Assembly (NCBI GenBank): GCA_910577935.1
Contig: CAJTOT010000026.1
Location: 762-55,480, forward strand
Source of the DNA: an uncultured Hungatella sp.
Lineage (GTDB): Bacteria > Bacillota > Clostridia > Lachnospirales > Lachnospiraceae
Direction of reading: 5' to 3'
DNA: 54,719 nt
The notes under the pieces are model-generated. The model was not told the origin of the DNA, made no database searches, and worked only from the letters and a program-made list of their open reading frames with translations. Positions 52,304-54,719 of this stretch are shown piece after piece (the first letter of the stretch is position 1; each line of letters begins with the position of its first letter). Both the position numbers and the translations under genes were made by a program.

Positions 52304-53878
52304 CTATCCGAATATCCTCCACCCGCAGATGAAATTATTTCTCCACCAGGAGCTCAAAGACCGGTGCACCACCTTGCCGTTGCTGGAGGAGGCGTCGATG
52401 ACTGTTCCGCTGCCTGCCACGATTCCCACATGGCCGCTTACCACGATGATGTCCCCTGCCTGAAGGTTGTTAAAATTGGTAATCTTTGTGTATTTGCCCA
52501 CGCTGCGCCAGCCGGAGGAAGTAATATAGCTCTGCCGGACGCCCACCTGATTCAGACACCAGTACACAAAGCCTGAACAGTCAAAGGAGTTGGGGCCTTT
52601 TGCTCCGTACACATAGGGACAGCCCAGCTTGGAACTGGCGACGGATATGAGGGCGCTGGCTCCGCCGCCGCTTCTTCCTGAAGAGCTGCTTCCTGTTCCT
52701 CCTGAGGAACTTCCCGAACTGCCTGCAGCCGTCCCGCCTGTAGAGCGGCGCACATCGCTGCCTGTCAGTTTTGCCATGGTCTGCATCCCCACGGAACCGT
52801 CGCTGGAAAGGCTGTTGTTTTTCTGAAAATTCTTTACCGCGTTCTCTGTCACCTCTCCATAATACCCGGTTACATTGGCGGAGGCGAGATAGCCGTACTG
52901 GCTCAGGAGCTGCTGAATCCTCTCCACGCTGTCGCCCTGGTCTCCCAGAGACAGACCGTTTGGCACGGCCTCCGGGCTGTTGAGCGCCATCCGGGTGGAG
53001 GGCCCAAGATAACCGTCAACTACCAGGTCATTTCTGGACTGGAACTGCTTCAGCGCTATGGATGTGTCCAGACCATAGGCGCCATCCGGGTCTGTGGTCA
53101 GATATCCCAGAGCCTTGAGGCGCTCCTGCGCTGCCTGAACCACCTCGCTCCGGTCGCCGTAGGCCAAAAGATTGGGCTTTATCTCATCGCTGTAGAGAAG
53201 ATTCTGGGTTCTCAGCCCCACCTTTCCGTCCTGCTCCAGGTTATTGAGCTGCTGGAGCTTTTTCACAGCTTCCTCCGTCTTCTCTCCGAAATTGCCGGTG
53301 ACCAGGTCCTCTGTGGCCAGATATCCCAGTTCATAGAGACGGCTCTGAATCCTCTGGATATCCTCTCCCTGGTCTCCGTTCTGAGCCGCATAGTATCTGG
53401 CCGACGGGTCCATGATCGCCTCCCAGGTAGAGGGGCCGATGATTCCGTCCTGGGCAAGCCCGTTCTGCCTCTGGAAGGATTTCACCGCCGCCTGAGTCAC
53501 GCTGCCATAGTACTCTGTGGGCTCGTCGTTGTCCATAAAACCCAGCTCCATAAGACGCTCCTGGAGCTTGGCCACATTTTCATGCTCCAGGCCGATGCGG
53601 TAATATTCCGGCGCCGGCTCTGTCTCCGGCACAGGCAGATTCTTCAGTATATCATACTCTGGTCCCTCCGGGGTAATCCGCCCCACCCCCTCCATAATAT
53701 CGTCCCATGAATCGCTCTCATCAGTTACAATATTCACCTGGCGAGGTTCGGTTGGCTGCTGTATCTGTCCCTGATAAGCGGCGCTGTCACATCCCGAGAG
53801 AAACAGAAGACCCAGGGCAGCCGCGCCCCAGGCCAGAACCGCCAGGTTCTTTCTTCTATCTATCTTAGCTCTATTCAT
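52304..53878 (-). CDS. Lipoprotein with four peptidoglycan-binding repeats and NlpC/P60 hydrolase
   Basis: A 524-residue cell-wall hydrolase. A lipobox LFLSGC puts the lipidated Cys at 30. Four PG_binding_1 repeats span about 100-390, each with the LQ..L..LGY and F Q...L..DG..G..T pattern. A Ser/Gly-rich linker leads to the NlpC/P60 domain (about 410-524) with catalytic Cys in FDCSGFVYW and His in GHVGIV. It cuts peptide stems at the membrane surface. A -10 TAAAAT near 53919 is a possible promoter. Confidence 0.93.
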   Translation of the reverse strand: MNRAKIDRRKNLAVLAWGAAALGLLFLSGCDSAAYQGQIQQPTEPRQVNIVTDESDSWDDIMEGVGRITPEGPEYDILKNLPVPETEPAPEYYRIGLEHENVAKLQERLMELGFMDNDEPTEYYGSVTQAAVKSFQRQNGLAQDGIIGPSTWEAIMDPSARYYAAQNGDQGEDIQRIQSRLYELGYLATEDLVTGNFGEKTEEAVKKLQQLNNLEQDGKVGLRTQNLLYSDEIKPNLLAYGDRSEVVQAAQERLKALGYLTTDPDGAYGLDTSIALKQFQSRNDLVVDGYLGPSTRMALNSPEAVPNGLSLGDQGDSVERIQQLLSQYGYLASANVTGYYGEVTENAVKNFQKNNSLSSDGSVGMQTMAKLTGSDVRRSTGGTAAGSSGSSSGGTGSSSSGRSGGGASALISVASSKLGCPYVYGAKGPNSFDCSGFVYWCLNQVGVRQSYITSSGWRSVGKYTKITNFNNLQAGDIIVVSGHVGIVAGSGTVIDASSSNGKVVHRSLSSWWRNNFICGWRIFG

Positions 53879-53952
53879 AAAGAGATTCCTTTCTTCGTCA
53901 AATCTCGTCTATTTTAGCACATTTTCTCCCGGCTGAAAAGAGTATTCACCAA

Positions 53953-54001
53953 AAAAGCACAGTCCGCGCTCCACAGAGAAGCCGTATGGGACTGTGCTTT
54001 T
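53953..54001. terminator. Bidirectional terminator before the TRAP gene end
   Basis: AAAAGCACAGTCC (53953-53965) pairs perfectly with GGACTGTGCTTTT (53989-54001), with A/T tails on both sides. It ends the minus-strand TRAP operon. Confidence 0.85.
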
Positions 54002-54028
54002 CTTATATCAGACAAAAATTTGTCAATT

Positions 54029-54719
54029 TTATAAACTGTAACCCAGAAGCTGGGGCAGCCATGTGGTCAGGGGACCGCATAGGCTGATAGCCAGCAGCAC
54101 GATGATGTTGCAGATCAGATAGGGCAAGGCCCCTTTAAATATGGCTATAATAGGCATTCGGTTTATCTTGTTGCACGCGTTTAAACACATGCCTACTGGA
54201 GGCGTAACCAGACCGATTGCCAGGCCGGTGATCATCATGGCTCCAAACTGCAGGGCTGAAAATCCATAGCTCTGCATCACAGGAAGCATAATCGGTGTCA
54301 AGAGAAGGATGGCCGGACTCACATCGATAAAAGTTCCGATCATCAGAATCATGACACAGAATACCAGGGCGATTCCCCACGCCGGCATGTTCAGGCCGAT
54401 AAAGAAATTCGCTACAATCTGGGGAACCTTCTGCATGGTCAGCACCCAGGTAAAAATTGTGGTAAAGCCGATTATAATCATAATGGAAGAGGAAGAAATC
54501 AATGTTTTCTTCAGAGCTTCCAGCACAACCTTCCAGGTCAGCTCCCGATATACAAAGAAACCGACGATAATGGAATACAGAACGGCAACGCCTGCGCTCT
54601 CCGACGCGGTACACACGCCGAAGGACACACAGATAATGATAAACAGCGGCATCAGCAGAGCCGGAATACCGGACAAAATCGCAGAGGCGAACTCTTTGAA
54701 TACAAACGGTGTCTTTTTA
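54029..54719 (-). CDS. dctM: TRAP transporter large permease (DctM), 5' end outside window
   Basis: The C-terminal ~230 residues of the DctM subunit, which imports carboxylates using a Na+ gradient. Multiple spans and the signature GIALVFCVMILMIGTFIDVS, PAILLLTPIMLPV and GLAIGLVTPPVGMCLN are clear. The frame is open to the window edge (KKTPFVFKEFASAILSGIPA at the edge), so the start is upstream. The small permease and binding protein should lie outside the window. Confidence 0.93.
   Translation of the reverse strand, partial: KKTPFVFKEFASAILSGIPALLMPLFIIICVSFGVCTASESAGVAVLYSIIVGFFVYRELTWKVVLEALKKTLISSSSIMIIIGFTTIFTWVLTMQKVPQIVANFFIGLNMPAWGIALVFCVMILMIGTFIDVSPAILLLTPIMLPVMQSYGFSALQFGAMMITGLAIGLVTPPVGMCLNACNKINRMPIIAIFKGALPYLICNIIVLLAISLCGPLTTWLPQLLGYSL

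Noticed and set aside
1..54719. CRISPR arrays, insertion sequences, prophage
   Set aside because: No regularly spaced repeats and no transposase, integrase or phage structural genes were seen.

Overview
The window looks like a chromosomal segment of a spore-forming Firmicute, most likely a gut-type Lachnospiraceae (Clostridium/Enterocloster/Hungatella-like). This rests on the conserved sporulation and division block mazG-hup-rqcP-yabP-yabQ-divIC-spoIIE-tilS-hpt-ftsH, a spoVT regulator, a Gram-positive Tad pilus locus without a secretin, an FMN-riboswitch riboflavin operon, and consistently strong AGGAGG-type ribosome binding sites. The genus is inference. Almost all genes lie on the minus strand. 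I saw no transposase, integrase, CRISPR array or rRNA.

Layout. 1-163: a tRNA-Leu cut by the window edge and a complete tRNA-Tyr. 213-2279: an intracellular GH13 amylase. 2584-9950: the mazG-to-ftsH block, read from high to low coordinates; its SpoIIE has no membrane domain. 10131-17650: a carbohydrate cluster with an AraC regulator, a GH88 unsaturated uronyl hydrolase, a GPH-type symporter and a GH2 enzyme, followed by a second AraC regulator; uronate-containing oligosaccharides are the likely food. 17705-21018: CMD-family protein, MATE pump and LysR regulator. 20988-21528: a decayed secreted transglutaminase-like gene. 21615-25869: spoVT, an IlvD/Edd-family dehydratase, the overlapping peroxide-defence pair bcp-yaaA and a YbaK-type deacylase.

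25914-28922 is AT-rich compared with its surroundings: a HigB-like toxin with an XRE/ImmA-IrrE antitoxin under a promoter bracketed by two near-identical palindromes, a small secreted protein, and a DUF4367-like membrane protein that may be an anti-sigma factor. Next come a solitary murG (plus strand) and a tail-to-tail sigma factor, then HIT and rhomboid genes.

31819-42180 is a complete Tad-type pilus locus behind one strong promoter: A24 prepilin peptidase, TadZ, TadA, TadB, TadC, Flp pilin (58 aa), DUF5702-like protein, TadE-like protein, second A24-like peptidase, second TadE-like protein, and an FHA protein. Several parts are unusual: TadC carries an extracytoplasmic Ig-like domain, one TadE carries two Cys/His zinc-type motifs, and TadZ has a damaged P-loop. 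This locus is my best candidate for under-described biology.

42452-48059 is on the plus strand: a DUF2508 protein, an isolated glgB, and a two-component system. 48143-52268 is the riboflavin operon ribD-ribE-ribBA-ribH with its FMN riboswitch and two leader terminators. 52304-53878 is a lipoprotein with four peptidoglycan-binding repeats and an NlpC/P60 hydrolase. The window ends inside a TRAP transporter permease.
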